DNA from: Haemonchus contortus | Lineage: Eukaryota; Nematoda; Chromadorea; Rhabditida; Trichostrongylidae | Length of the DNA stretch: 64,000 nucleotides | Assembly: GCA_000469685.2 (NCBI GenBank) | Contig: LS997565.1 | Span: 10,360,505-10,424,504, forward strand | Reading direction: 5' to 3' | Part shown: piece after piece, positions 56,601-62,172 of the stretch | Layout: the number at the start of each line of letters is the position of its first letter | Numbering within the stretch: the stretch's first letter is position 1 | Made by a program: the position numbers and the translations under genes | The notes under the pieces: generated by a model | Told to the model about the DNA's origin: nothing | The model's input: only the letters and a program-made list of their open reading frames with translations | Database searches by the model: none

Positions 56601-56835
56601 AAATTACTGAATATAAACTGCAAAACGTTTTTTTTTTGCTTTTCGATTCTTGTTCTTGTTGTCGATTACTGTAACTATACCTGGAGCACATTAATAGTGC
56701 CTGTGACCAGCTTTTCTCCGTATTATAAGCTTTGAAGCATTTTTGTCCAAGTCGGCTCCATCCTTCAGGACAGCTCGGCTCGATGTCGGACAATGTCGAT
56801 GACGGAGGCTGGTTCGTCGTTGAACATAATGATGG
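6864..56835 (-). CDS. Uninflatable-like giant single-pass membrane protein (CLECT/LDLa/CUB/CCP/EGF/discoidin/HYR/LamG/GCC2_GCC3), 5'-partial
   Basis: About 85 exons span 50 kb and encode about 3,460 residues. Order from the N-terminus: C-type lectin, LDLa, three CUB, CCPs, EGF, discoidin A, EGF, CCPs, discoidin B, two HYR, CCP, an unassigned block, GCC2_GCC3 repeats, about 14 EGF repeats, laminin-G, HYR, CCP, a second unassigned block, GCC2_GCC3 repeats, two EGF, one TM helix and an acidic tail of about 80 residues. This combination and order match my knowledge of Drosophila Uninflatable, a single-pass apical surface protein of epithelia (about 18 EGF repeats, about 3,500 residues). Apical epithelial or cuticle-facing location is inferred from that similarity. 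Nearly all junctions keep phase across canonical introns; one uses GC-AG. The signal-peptide exon is missing and must lie upstream of 56835. Junctions 9/10, 17/18, 31/32 and 73/74 are not resolved. The following entries give exon coordinates by block; numbering runs 5' to 3'. The 14-nt microexon after exon 63 is unnumbered. Confidence 0.88.
8465..10196 (-). CDS. Large gene exons 75-80: second GCC2_GCC3 array and EGF
   Basis: Exons 10035-10196, 9605-9778, 9351-9449, 9173-9260, 9005-9102 and 8465-8629 all join in phase. They encode ephrin-receptor-like cysteine-rich repeats: [72 protein letters not shown]. An EGF module follows ([34 protein letters not shown]). This is the membrane-proximal half of the ectodomain and mirrors the order seen in exons 45-49. 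Confidence 0.9.
10746..13220 (-). CDS. Large gene exons 66-74: polybasic linker, HYR, CCP, second unassigned block
   Basis: Exon 66 (13089-13220) ends the laminin-G region and contains [10 protein letters not shown], a furin-like polybasic cluster. Exons 67-68 (12757-12879, 12518-12595) are a HYR domain ([29 protein letters not shown]). Exons 69-70 (12205-12297, 11889-12022) are a CCP ([39 protein letters not shown]). Exons 71-74 (11656-11802, 11216-11329, 11008-11104, 10746 to about 10892) are about 165 residues with no named domain ([46 protein letters not shown]). They correspond in place and pattern to exons 40-44. The 73/74 junction is one base out of phase in my reading. Confidence 0.78.
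13287..14544 (-). CDS. Large gene exons 62-65: laminin-G/pentraxin-like domain with a predicted 14-nt microexon
   Basis: Exons 14384-14544 ([12 protein letters not shown]), 14104-14249 ([30 protein letters not shown]), a 14-nt microexon at 13717-13730, 13531-13634 ([30 protein letters not shown]) and 13287-13425 ([16 protein letters not shown]). Joined, these make a concanavalin-like laminin-G domain. The microexon is required because 14104-14249 ends in phase 1 while 13531-13634 must start in phase 0. It adds ADGQQ just ahead of ALTW, the usual position of the DG-x-W-H motif. The intron between them contains a SINE-like insertion (about 13797-13990). Confidence 0.82.
13797..13990 (+). repeat. 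SINE-like dispersed repeat, copy 1
   Basis: A segment with a B-box-like GGTTCGAAATCCGG (about 13828-13841) is followed by GCAAGCCTTCCATCCCT, TGGGAGGATAAAAGCACTGA and TAGGCCACATACGCAC. It matches 57022-57235 at many positions and, for its 3' part, 60990-61035. The B-box and dispersed copies suggest a tRNA-derived SINE. It lies in a laminin-G intron of the large gene on the opposite strand. Confidence 0.65.
14595..20495 (-). CDS. Large gene exons 52-61: EGF repeat array
   Basis: Exons 20385-20495, 16948-17111, 16548-16644, 16355-16476, 16142-16225, 15981-16072, 15744-15841, 15127-15255, 14956-15057, 14595-14734. Each contributes one or parts of EGF modules: [124 protein letters not shown]. Exon 52 lies 13.25 kb from exon 51 yet joins it exactly in phase ([13 protein letters not shown]), so the big intron is genuine. 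Several repeats have the D-x-D/N calcium-type opening. With the EGF modules elsewhere in the gene the total is about 18. Confidence 0.92.
17112..20384. other. Intron of the large gene (exons 52/53), no gene seen
   Basis: This 3.3-kb stretch lies between two EGF exons that join in phase. I scanned both strands and found only short ORFs without homologous character. No clear repeat family member was recognised here. Confidence 0.6.
20690..21343 (-). other. Unexplained minus-strand ORF pair (possible exons or gene relic)
   Basis: Two ORFs with protein-like composition lie side by side in the big intron. 20981-21343 ([54 protein letters not shown]) begins at a good TTTTTCAG acceptor near 21325. 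20690-20950 ([35 protein letters not shown]) ends near a possible donor. I do not recognise the family, and the two do not join in phase with visible splice sites. They could be exons of a small nested gene on the same strand as the host, a pseudogene, or chance. Confidence 0.3.
24437..24656. repeat. MITE copy 1 with 12-bp terminal inverted repeats
   Basis: The element starts GCGTTAGGAACG (24437-24448) and ends with the exact reverse complement CGTTCCTAACGC (24645-24656). The interior (AATGGTCGCGTCGCGG, GCAGTAGGTAAGAAATACAA, AGTGGTCCGCGACAGCCGC) recurs at 61930-62172. The two copies are clearly related over their full length. It has no coding capacity, so it is a non-autonomous DNA transposon of unknown superfamily. 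Confidence 0.8.
27303..32650 (+). CDS. Nested four-transmembrane protein, antisense to its host gene (6 exons)
   Basis: Exons: 27303-27407 (start uncertain), 27480-27562, 31154-31273, 31777-31891, 32289-32395 and 32503-32650. All introns are GT-AG and phases agree. The product is 225 residues from ATG 27303, or 220 from 27318 or 204 from 27366. A TTTTTTCAAG tract about 20-30 nt before 27303 could be a cis or trans splice acceptor, which favours the first ATG. Four hydrophobic spans are seen: [75 protein letters not shown]. The N-terminus is Cys-rich ([13 protein letters not shown]). The cytosolic-looking C-terminus is Pro-rich ([17 protein letters not shown], ending KIYPNL). The layout is reminiscent of small tetraspan families such as LAPTM-like proteins, but I do not recognise a specific family. 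It lies wholly inside the 13.25-kb intron, on the other strand. Confidence 0.72.
28070..28680. repeat. Foldback element with arms of about 180-200 bp
   Basis: The left arm (about 28075-28275) and right arm (about 28455-28675) are inverted copies. CCTAGAAACGTTTGCAGAAA (left, around 28138) and CATAGCGGGTATCGCTGC (right, around 28530) each recur as reverse complements on the other side, with few mismatches. The spacer is about 180 bp and the element lies in the intron 27563-31153 of the nested gene. Flanks are AT-rich (ATTTATTTATTTATT at the right edge). It is probably a non-autonomous foldback transposon. Confidence 0.8.
33749..36127 (-). CDS. Large gene exons 45-51: GCC2_GCC3 cysteine-rich repeats and first EGF repeats
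   Basis: Exons 45-47 (35972-36127, 35803-35892, 35552-35726) encode ephrin-receptor-like GCC2_GCC3 repeats with the pattern C-x-x-C-P-x-G-S/T-[YF] ([53 protein letters not shown]). Exon 48 (35226-35328) closes this segment and opens an EGF ([15 protein letters not shown]). Exons 49-51 (34496-34658, 33970-34084, 33749-33906) carry EGF modules such as [32 protein letters not shown] and [15 protein letters not shown]. All junctions keep phase. These tandem rods extend the ectodomain and mediate protein contacts. Confidence 0.88.
36348..39728 (-). CDS. Large gene exons 34-44: HYR pair, CCP, and first unassigned block
   Basis: Exons 34-35 (39573-39728, 39318-39450) and 36-37 (38839-38966, 38643-38760) encode two HYR domains. 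These are immunoglobulin-like modules often next to CCPs; key strings are [33 protein letters not shown] and [15 protein letters not shown]. Exons 38-39 (38127-38254, 37444-37516) encode a CCP ([35 protein letters not shown]). Exons 40-44 (37274-37353, 36875-37000, 36702-36807, 36536-36626, 36348-36425) give about 160 residues I cannot assign to a named domain. They include [25 protein letters not shown] and [19 protein letters not shown] matching block recurs in exons 71-74. Confidence 0.8.
39942..40632 (-). CDS. Large gene exons 31-33: body of discoidin domain B
   Basis: Exons 40562-40632 ([18 protein letters not shown]), 40253-40380 ([36 protein letters not shown]) and 39942-40124 ([41 protein letters not shown]). 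This is an unmistakable F5/8 type C domain. The GWCGS element, the long central strand and the closing LLGC all appear in the expected order. The 31/32 junction is off by one base when the strong donor (GTGGGT) and the TTCAG acceptor are used, although both flanking reading frames are fixed by homology. Either a 1-bp assembly error or an unusual splice site is likely. Confidence 0.85.
41012..43516 (-). CDS. Large gene exons 23-30: EGF end and CCP series leading into discoidin B
   Basis: Exon 43416-43516 closes an EGF ([17 protein letters not shown]). CCP exons: 43022-43151 with 42866-42935 ([28 protein letters not shown]), 42347-42465 with 42084-42250 ([30 protein letters not shown]), then 42084-42250 with 41444-41570 ([34 protein letters not shown]). 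Exon 41234-41332 starts [18 protein letters not shown]. Exon 41012-41163 finishes that module and opens discoidin B ([17 protein letters not shown]). The exon 29 to 30 intron needs a GC donor (AAAAG/GCGAGT) to keep phase. The intron 41571-42083 contains a perfect 71-bp direct repeat and a tRNA-like sequence. Confidence 0.82.
41606..41676 (+). repeat. 71-bp direct repeat, copy 1 (tRNA 3'-half plus flank)
   Basis: Positions 41606-41676 and 41901-41971 are identical over 71 bp, beginning CCGGAAAGGACAAGTACGGG and ending CGCCAACCTTGTG. The shared segment contains the T-arm-like GGGTTCAAGTCCCG. The motif AGAATGGGCACA also appears just before copy 1 (about 41578) and just after copy 2 (about 41972). 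Both copies lie in one intron of the large gene. Confidence 0.85.
41868..41939 (+). pseudogene. tRNA-like sequence (probable tRNA pseudogene)
   Basis: This 72-nt stretch can fold as a tRNA. The ends GCCTCG and CGAGGC pair, GTGT/GCAC could form a D stem, GTCC/GGAC an anticodon stem, and ACGGG-TTCAAGT-CCCGT is a perfect T arm. The anticodon loop CCGGAAA has C instead of the near-universal U at position 33. Its nominal anticodon GGA would be serine, yet the long variable arm of tRNA-Ser is absent. A decayed or SINE-related tRNA is more likely than a working gene. Its 3' half is duplicated at 41606-41676. Confidence 0.5.
43707..44610 (-). CDS. Large gene exons 19-22: discoidin (F5/8 type C) domain A, then a calcium-binding EGF
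   Basis: Exons 44448-44610, 44290-44389, 44099-44212 and 43707-43814. The first carries a start typical of discoidin domains ([20 protein letters not shown]). Exons 20 and 21 carry [13 protein letters not shown] and [19 protein letters not shown]. Exon 22 closes the fold with IELLGCQ and runs straight into an EGF ([18 protein letters not shown]). Exon 22 must start at 43814: that acceptor (CCATTCAG) gives the right phase and places IELLGC directly after ACMK, as in the discoidin C-terminus. Phase agrees with exon 23. Discoidin domains bind glycans or phospholipids at cell surfaces. Confidence 0.75.
44715..50824 (-). CDS. Large gene exons 13-18: CCP (sushi) domains and a calcium-binding EGF
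   Basis: Exons 50757-50824 and 50311-50425 make one CCP ([37 protein letters not shown]). Exon 50047-50229 is a whole CCP ([24 protein letters not shown]). After a 4.6-kb intron full of repeats and a tRNA gene, 45273-45455 is a whole CCP ([27 protein letters not shown]). Exon 44897-45059 begins another ([30 protein letters not shown]). Exon 44715-44877 closes it and gives a calcium-binding EGF ([22 protein letters not shown]). The 17/18 junction does not keep frame with the best-looking donor (44891-44896); a weak phase-0 donor a few codons earlier would. CCP domains are about 60-residue adhesion and recognition modules. Confidence 0.85.
45628..45699 (-). tRNA. tRNA-Glu (anticodon CUC)
   Basis: Read on the minus strand, the 72-nt sequence begins TCCGATGTGGTCTAGTGGTT and ends with CATCGGA plus discriminator A. 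The acceptor stem is 7/7 paired. The anticodon arm is TGCGG-CTCTCAC-CCGCA, giving anticodon CTC. The T arm has the canonical GGTTCGATTCC B box, and the A box TGGTCTAGTGG is typical of eukaryotic tRNA-Glu. There is no intron and no encoded CCA. It sits within an intron of the large gene, in the same orientation, and looks functional. Confidence 0.95.
46395..46805. repeat. Tandem array A of about 127-148-bp units
   Basis: The string GCCGCATCCCAGAACG recurs with repeat points at about 46491, 46639 and 46766. Each unit carries TTTGATCTAAGCCCCGCCCA, GCCAACCCCGCCCA, a GATTTGACCACATTTGTTCT segment and a run of CTTTTACACCTTAACAC. It is the 5' part of the element copy ending in the TACA tract, and is related to array B. 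Confidence 0.85.
46806..47262. repeat. Body of composite repeat, copy A
   Basis: This block, with the shared strings GGCCTCCGCGCCTCAATTGA, TTTCGAAGCCAAAATAAG and CTCCGCAGAGCTTAATATGT, is a diverged copy of 49431-49856. Both end in a tail of ACAGACAAACA-type repeats. In copy A that tail passes directly into the TACA microsatellite. GC-rich CCGCCCAC motifs recur every few tens of bases in both. No coding signal is seen, so it is a non-autonomous element of unknown class. Confidence 0.75.
47263..48958. repeat. TACA/TGTA tetranucleotide microsatellite, about 1.7 kb
   Basis: Nearly uninterrupted (TACA)n on the plus strand, equal to (TGTA)n on the minus strand. The left 0.75 kb (47273-48015) has many 1-bp interruptions; 48016-48950 is almost perfect. 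Because the period is 4, all minus-strand frames read as Met-Tyr-Val-Cys repeats and stay open, which creates long spurious ORFs. It is bounded on the left by CAGACAAACAAACATACATA and on the right by ACAAACAGACACACC. Confidence 0.97.
49021..49905. repeat. Composite repeat, copy B (array, body and tail)
   Basis: Array units with repeat points at about 49120, 49245 and 49372 (125-127 bp period) match array A. The body 49431-49856 matches copy A's body. The tail is GACGGACAAACAAACAAACA followed by GACAAACAGACACACCAAGG and TTTATATATAG. Copy A ends after the microsatellite in ACAGACACACCAAAC and ATTATATATAGAG, so both share the same 3' terminus. The terminus somewhat resembles SINE or RTE-type tails, but the class is unproven. 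Confidence 0.75.
50934..54107 (-). CDS. Large gene exons 6-12: three CUB domains, the second incomplete
   Basis: CUB1: 53968-54107 ([20 protein letters not shown]), 53796-53880 ([11 protein letters not shown]) and 53520-53648 (ending RGFQAQW). CUB2: 52447-52589 ([28 protein letters not shown]) and 51643-51761 ([20 protein letters not shown]). CUB3: 51245-51423 ([26 protein letters not shown]) and 50934-51099 (VYEGSTKG to AMGFNVTY). CUB domains are about 110-residue beta-sandwich interaction modules. CUB2 lacks its middle strand region, the part normally carrying a Cys and a D-x-L-x-V-x-D-G type motif. The intron where it should lie (51762-52446) instead holds two plus-strand ORFs, and I found no minus-strand exon there. 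Other junctions agree in phase. Confidence 0.85.
51865..52403 (+). other. Two overlapping plus-strand ORFs inside a CUB intron
   Basis: ORF 1 (51865-52131, 88 codons: [39 protein letters not shown]) overlaps ORF 2 (52128-52403, 91 codons: [39 protein letters not shown]) by four bases (ATGA). Both have rather protein-like composition. Read together they look like one 170-180-residue basic protein broken by a frameshift or a missed short intron. No splice pair I tried (for example GTGAGC at 52091 with TTAG at 52120) restores phase. I do not recognise the family. A retrocopy, a small nested gene and chance all remain open. Confidence 0.35.
54283..54381 (-). CDS. Large gene exon 5: LDL receptor class A module
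   Basis: With the last residues of exon 4 (ACVRG) this exon makes a complete LDLa module. It has six cysteines and the calcium-binding signature [28 protein letters not shown] is followed by [11 protein letters not shown]. Entry phase 1 and exit phase 1 both match the neighbours. LDLa modules bind calcium and basic ligands; no partner can be named here. Confidence 0.9.
54687..56835 (-). CDS. Large gene exons 1-4: C-type lectin domain
   Basis: Exons 56681-56835, 55322-55389, 54903-55027 and 54687-54777 join in phase into a C-type lectin-like domain. Exon 1 starts with a Ser/Thr/Pro-rich stretch, then [16 protein letters not shown] and SWSQALLMC, the standard lectin opening. Exon 2 supplies [17 protein letters not shown]. 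Exon 3 supplies [18 protein letters not shown] with QPNH. Exon 4 supplies [14 protein letters not shown], the closing cysteine pair. QPNH sits where many lectins carry an EPN or QPD calcium/sugar motif, so sugar selectivity cannot be predicted. Exon 2 ends at a weak donor (GTCCTG) but the phase fits. The preceding exon, expected to carry the signal peptide, was not found in 56.8-64 kb. Confidence 0.85.
55390..56680. other. Lectin-domain intron with GC-rich palindromes
   Basis: The intron between exons 1 and 2 contains a short duplicated motif at 55504-55560 (GCGTC-AGCGTTCTTGACGC appears twice, about 35 bp apart). It also contains a GC-rich foldback at about 56030-56310. No exon or gene was recognised here. 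Confidence 0.65.
56030..56310. repeat. GC-rich foldback element
   Basis: The left arm (about 56082-56156: ATGGCCGCTTTCAGAC, CCGTCCGTCCGCCCG, GTGCGTGCTGCGACGGC) pairs with the right arm (about 56210-56285: GCCGTCGCAGCACGCAC, GACGGACGGTCGG, CTGAAAGCGGCCAAT). Similarity is imperfect but extends about 75 bp per arm. The base composition is far more GC-rich than the flanks. It is likely a foldback MITE. Confidence 0.65.
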
Positions 56836-57021
56836 CTGAAACATTTGGATGTCATAGCTGCCAATCTAGGCTTTCCTAAGAAATCTCAAGGGATAATATC
56901 GTTTTCGAAGCTTTTCGATAGCTGGCCCCCAATGAGTAAAATAGACCTCGACGACCGTCAGGGTTAATTTTTCGGACTCTCAACGCTATTGTTTTAGTTA
57001 GTGAGCGCGAGATATACAGAG

Positions 57022-57235
57022 GTGATGTAGTGGCAAGTGGTGCCCTACATCACACGCACGGTCAAGGGTTCAAATCCTGGATCGATGCCCGCCTAGGTCA
57101 ACCAAGCCTTCCATCCCTTCGGGGTCGATGAATTGGTAACAGACTCGTCTGGGAGGATAAAAGCACTGAATTGTACATTGGCTGGGCACCGCAAGTCATT
57201 GCATAGGCCACATACGCACCCACCGGAAAGCAGAA
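57022..57235 (+). repeat. SINE-like dispersed repeat, copy 2
   Basis: It contains CACGCACGGTCAAGGGTTCA with the B-box-like GGTTCAAATCCTGG, then CCAAGCCTTCCATCCCTTCG, TGGGAGGATAAAAGCACTGA and TAGGCCACATACGCACCCAC. It aligns colinearly with 13797-13990 on the same strand. A TGGCAAGTGGTG stretch about 30 bp before the B box could be a decayed A box. It is likely a tRNA-derived SINE. Confidence 0.65.
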
Positions 57236-57809
57236 AATCGTGATAATGGATGAATGAGATTTTTTAAAGAAAATCGTCAGTTGAGACTACTCGAACATGT
57301 TAGTTAGCTCGAGATCTCCAGTGGTGCCCTTGTAGGTCCAACTTCAGGCGCGAGGCACGAATTGATATCGATTTTGTGCTCGCAAAATCAATACTTATAC
57401 AGCATATGATAGTTCTTTATCATTGAAGGGAATTACTTTGCTATTGACAAACCAAAACACTAACAATCATAGTAATAGCAATTTTAATAGGTAATTAAAT
57501 CAATAGTAAAAATGTGTCAATGAATCTGACTGATGAACCTACCACTATAAGCGACAGGACGACGATTAACGTCTCTCGTCTTAGTAACATCGTGTTGGGT
57601 CTATTGACCCTGGGTAGCTCTAGGCCTAAACAAACAAACTCAAAATAAAATAAAATCGAGCAAGGCGATAGGCGAATCGGTAAATATGTATGAAGAATCA
57701 GATTCTCGAAGGCAACTGCTCATTAGATATAAAAAAAGCGAAACTGTCGACGGCGGAGAGAACTTGGACCATAAGAAGTTGAATATATGAAATTGGGCAC
57801 CACCATCAA

Positions 57810-58110
57810 TGCCTACACGGCTCGATGCCCTTCGGTGGCTGAAGATGAGGGGCAGTACGTGCGATGGTATGGCCACGAAATCATTTGGAAGGAGGAGGCT
57901 ATGGAATTCAGGACTCAAGGGTACCACCACGAGGAGCCCTAAGGAAGAGGTGGCTGGACTCGATCAAGAAGTATCTGGTCGAAACCGAAGTTAGAAGATT
58001 CCGTCGACAGAAGGAAGTGGAGGCTAGTCGGCTACGTCGCGGAATTGACGCCTGGGAGAATAAAAAGTCTAAGAGACTCGATATGGCAAATCTCTCCTTA
58101 AGTTTATGAA
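57810..58110 (+). pseudogene. LINE reverse-transcriptase C-terminal remnant (frameshifted)
   Basis: In one frame the sequence reads QYVRWYGHEI, in another GALRKRWLDSIKKYL. Together these recall the RWYGH...RGRPRKRWLD pattern that ends many non-LTR retrotransposon polyproteins. The two parts are in different frames and no upstream reverse-transcriptase core was found, so only a decayed 3' fragment is present. Assignment to a LINE clade is not possible. Confidence 0.5.
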
Positions 58111-60989
58111 GTAGTCCAAAGCACACCACCGACGTTTACGTAGCTCTGGTTTCCTGCTTAACTCCCACTTCCACTTCCCCTTCTTCGCCCTTCCCCTTCT
58201 TTTCACTTCTTTCGCCTTATAATAAGGTTCAACATCAAATGGTTCCGGGAATACGGGGGAACAGGGGGAAGTGGGAATAACAGATAAAAAAATCTATGAA
58301 GTCATTCTATTGTGAATTGATAACAAAATCACAAAAGAAAGGAGAATGAAAAAGAGAAATGGAAGTAGTTAGCTCGAAGATGCTTAGATCGTATTGAGGA
58401 TAAACTTTAGGTTCATTCATACATTCTAACTAGTAATGCTACAGTCTATCCCTACAGTGTCACCGGCACTGCCCTAGTTAGGGAAAATAGACAACGCTAG
58501 GCAAGTTACATGCGGAGCAGGAATTACAAACAGATAAAGAACTCCGATGACATTGAAAAAGACTACGTTCTTTTACTTCGATGAGTAAGTGAACTGGTCC
58601 GGTTCTGCAATGCCACGGGGGGAACATCAAAAATGTAGAGAGCCCATGACAAAAGGGAGCGGTTTAGCCAGTGGGAGTAGTTTGGACTACACAAAAAGGT
58701 CCGAATAGGAATGGATGAAACGCCCAATCTAGACATTGAGATTGGACAAGAACAGGCATGATTGTTGCGGAGGGAGTTCTCTGGAACGCTAGTGGATTAA
58801 GGTTGCTTTAGAACTTTAAGGGGAAAAAAGTTTTGAGAACCACTGATGCCTTCGCCTTTGAATGGCAGCAGGCAAAACTTTGATGACAGAAGAAATCAGG
58901 AGAATCAATGATGCATATCTGTGGCAGAGGGATACGAGTAATATGTAGAAGATCTTCTCGGGATATTGAAGGGATCGTGCAGTGTGAAAAGCATGAGACG
59001 TGAGCATCAACTCCACGGACTCACTACAGGGGAAGAGGGGGGGGGGGGGAGGGGAGAGGCTGGAGGGGCTACCGAAAGACTCCAACTCCAAAGCACACGA
59101 ATTGCACGAATTGATGTCGAGTTCGAAAAAGTCCTATCAAAGAATGCTGTTCATTTCTTTCGAATAATTAACTAGTATTTTTCAAAATTTTAGAACCGTC
59201 TAAATCGCCTTTTCTGATTTCCCAATATAATTTTTTGCTTACTATTTGGGTTTTTGTTCATTTTTTAGGCCTTACTAATACTGTTGAATTTAAAAAATCG
59301 AAATTTTGGGTGGTAATTAATCTCATCAAAAGTTACAGTAGCGTCTGAATGTGTATTTAGCCTATACAGTACCTTGTCGGGGTGCATTTAAAAATTTCCA
59401 CCCCTCTAAATGCGTCTGGTATCTACTAAGCGATCTCGAAAACTCGAAAGGCTTGTGAACTTGGGCAGGTTTCAACCGGGATTTGTTCCCTGGGTCCATA
59501 CCATAGCGTGAGCGAGTAAGAAGCGCTTAGCCAGGTGTCCTTAATTTTTCCTTCAATTCAGTTTTTGATTTGAATCAGTGGAGCGAATAGGAAGAAAGAA
59601 AATCAGTTCTGTTCTCATTTCAGATGGCTCGTGGCGGGATCAGTTTGGATTTGATACCTGCTGTTGCAAAAGCTTGTAGGAGGTCCCACTTCAAAGACTT
59701 GATGCAACCTCAATAGGACGGAGCTGACACACAGATATTGTTCCTCAGTTGAAATAGGTTTTTACCCTTCTAGAAGTGGCTACTGTATATAACGCAATTC
59801 TTTTATATCGAAAATAGCAAAAGGTGGTTTGAAAAAAAATGTAGGCATCAATTTTGACGGTGGAAAGTGGGTACCGTATTAGTTAGCGGTTATACATGAA
59901 TACCAGTATAAGGAGGTATCAGATGAAGTCGACAAGCTGGGAATTGGTGGCGTTCCAGAGCGAAATGTGTTATCTAAGCGGAAATCGACGCATAATGATC
60001 CGCTATTTGGGACAAGTCGTATTCTCCCAATGTTCATCTGGTATAGTAATCTGATCTGCTGTCTATGCGGTGTTCTTACGAAACGGAGGAGCTTATGAAA
60101 AAACGAGAGATTCCACAGATCGAACAGCTTTTTATGACTTCTGACATCCTTTTTGAGAAATTGTATCGAGCCCATGGTACTGTATCAGAACTATGCGTGC
60201 CGGATAGCACACCATCAATGAAGCAACATTGGGGAATGATAAAATAGGTGGAAAACTAGTTTCTCCATCGGGTTAGTGAAGCTGAGAGGTGAACCGCCCC
60301 ATCCCGATGATTTGAGGCAACCTTAGAGGTGTACACCCACGCAAAATCGGTCAGTTATACGGCAACCTAACATCCTCTTACAAAAAACTTCTATGATTCT
60401 GGAAGCTGAAGAGTCTTTCTTAATATCCAAGCGAGGTTGAACTAGAGAAAGGTGAAATTGTGGCGATGATAGTTCCACATAGAACGGAGTCCACCTGCTG
60501 GATCGATCCCTGCCCATGTCGACGAGGTCTTTCTCCGCAATTCAAAATACGATAGAACTAGATACGACCGAACAGATAAAACATTGATTTGAACATGGCT
60601 CCGTAAGTTACTAATTAGTAAAATTAAGGATATCTCCTTGTTTCAAATACTTCCACAATTAAGGAGAATTCAAGTGCGCGGCATATCCCGAAATAATCAG
60701 CATTGATTGCTTGCATCCAGCTTTTATGCTTCGAGGATTTGCACAAGCAAAAGAGAGAAAAGAGAGAAGCAAGCATCAATCAGCTACTTCCTAGTATCCC
60801 TACGTATTTCCAGATTTTGGTGACAGAAAATGGCACCGAACACAAAGGCAGTGTGAACATACAAACAAATATGAACATACGTAAACAAATCAGCTCCGAA
60901 ATAATACCGGCCGTCAATACCGCCATGCAAAGTGTTGCTGTAAGAAAATGCACAGATGATGGAGCCTGTTTGATCAAGGGTAAGATAAA

Positions 60990-61035
60990 AGCATTGTACA
61001 TCGGCTGGCTACAGCAAGTCATTGTAAGGGCCAAA
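60990..61035 (+). repeat. SINE-like 3'-end fragment, copy 3
   Basis: GATAAAAGCATTGTACATCG and GGCTGGCTACAGCAAGTCAT match the 3' part of the SINE-like copies at 13797-13990 and 57022-57235. Only the tail portion is present. Confidence 0.6.
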
Positions 61036-61929
61036 TATAAATTCAAAGTACTACTATGCACGATCCTGAATGGATGCGGGGCGCATCCCAGAAGTGGATT
61101 GTTCAACACTGAAGTTTCGACTTTCATTTCGAACAGAGGAACGGATTCCTTTTCCCACACACGTAATGGTCAACTCGAGAGAAAAGTTCGAAGATTTCAC
61201 TACAGTGAGCTCTACGACTGATATTTGTAGTTTTGAAGTGAACTTTGCAGTAGCACTATGATGTTTTTAGTGAAAAAGAAAAGTAGGGCAAAAATGCGTT
61301 CACAAACTGGGTCTTTCACTTCCTGAAGTTGATGGGTGTCGCATTGTGGGAAGAATGACCCATACCGGATTTATTAATGGAGGAAGCTTTGAAACGCTGT
61401 GGTTCCTTCGGCTGTTCAGTCACTGTTCGAGCCATATCACTGCTGTTTTCGAAGCAGAAAAGATAGGTTCGTGCGCTCGTTGAAAATCACTGCTGTTGAC
61501 CGGCGACCTCTATGTTTGCTTGCCCTTGGAAGCCAATCGAAATGAAAACACAACAGTGGACAATTCACTTTTGTTGGATTAACAGCAAATATGTAAAGAA
61601 AAATTGCAAAAATTCTAATTGAGCTGCTTGCTTGCACAGGATAGAGCACATGCCAGGAAAAAATGTCTCAACACAATGAGTGCGATCCTGACGCCAATTG
61701 ACAAACAGGAAAATGAAATGACAAAGAAGAATCAAGATATGATTGAAACGAATCGATTCCAGCTTCGTCTGAGAGGTGAAACTCTTTCAGGACGATTGAA
61801 ACTAACTATTAATGAAATTGACCGATACTTCAGAATTATGGGCGGAGCTTCCCAACAAAGTGGTTGGCCATTGTCGCCAAAGAAGAATCCTTTGAGTTCT
61901 TCTGTCAACTAGGAAAGGATGGGTGTGAT

Positions 61930-62172
61930 GCGTTAAAGAACGAAATGGTCGCGTCGCGGTGAGAGGAGCGTCGCGCGCCGAAGGAATGTAGCAGGGTGCA
62001 GCAGTAGGTAAGAAATACAAGAACAAAAGTACTAATAGTAGAATTATGCATAAAATGATGATCGCATATCGACTGAGCTGCATGAAGAACGTTTAGAGCT
62101 GTAATAACGGCGAATGAGTGGTCCGCGACAGCCGCATGCGGCGAATCTAATAACCAAAATCGTTCCTAATGC
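61930..62172. repeat. MITE copy 2 with terminal inverted repeats
   Basis: It matches 24437-24656 along its length, starting GCGTTAAAGAACG and ending CGTTCCTAATGC; each terminus differs slightly from the perfect TIR of copy 1. It carries a 23-bp segment absent from copy 1 (around 62081-62103, containing GAAGAACGTTTAG). One minus-strand frame reads a signal-peptide-like [20 protein letters not shown], but this is repeat sequence. Confidence 0.8.

Noticed and set aside
58816..59091. Minus-strand ORF upstream of the lectin exon as a first-exon candidate
   Set aside because: No signal peptide near its start and it crosses a poly-C/G run; no phase-compatible donor was convincing.
60703..61221. 172-codon plus-strand ORF
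   Set aside because: It contains the SINE-like 3' segment (60990-61035), has no recognisable domain, and the opposite strand is open as well.
61802..62083. Minus-strand ORF starting with a signal-peptide-like sequence, considered as the missing first exon of the giant gene
   Set aside because: The hydrophobic stretch lies inside the MITE copy and recurs at 24.4 kb, so it is repeat sequence.
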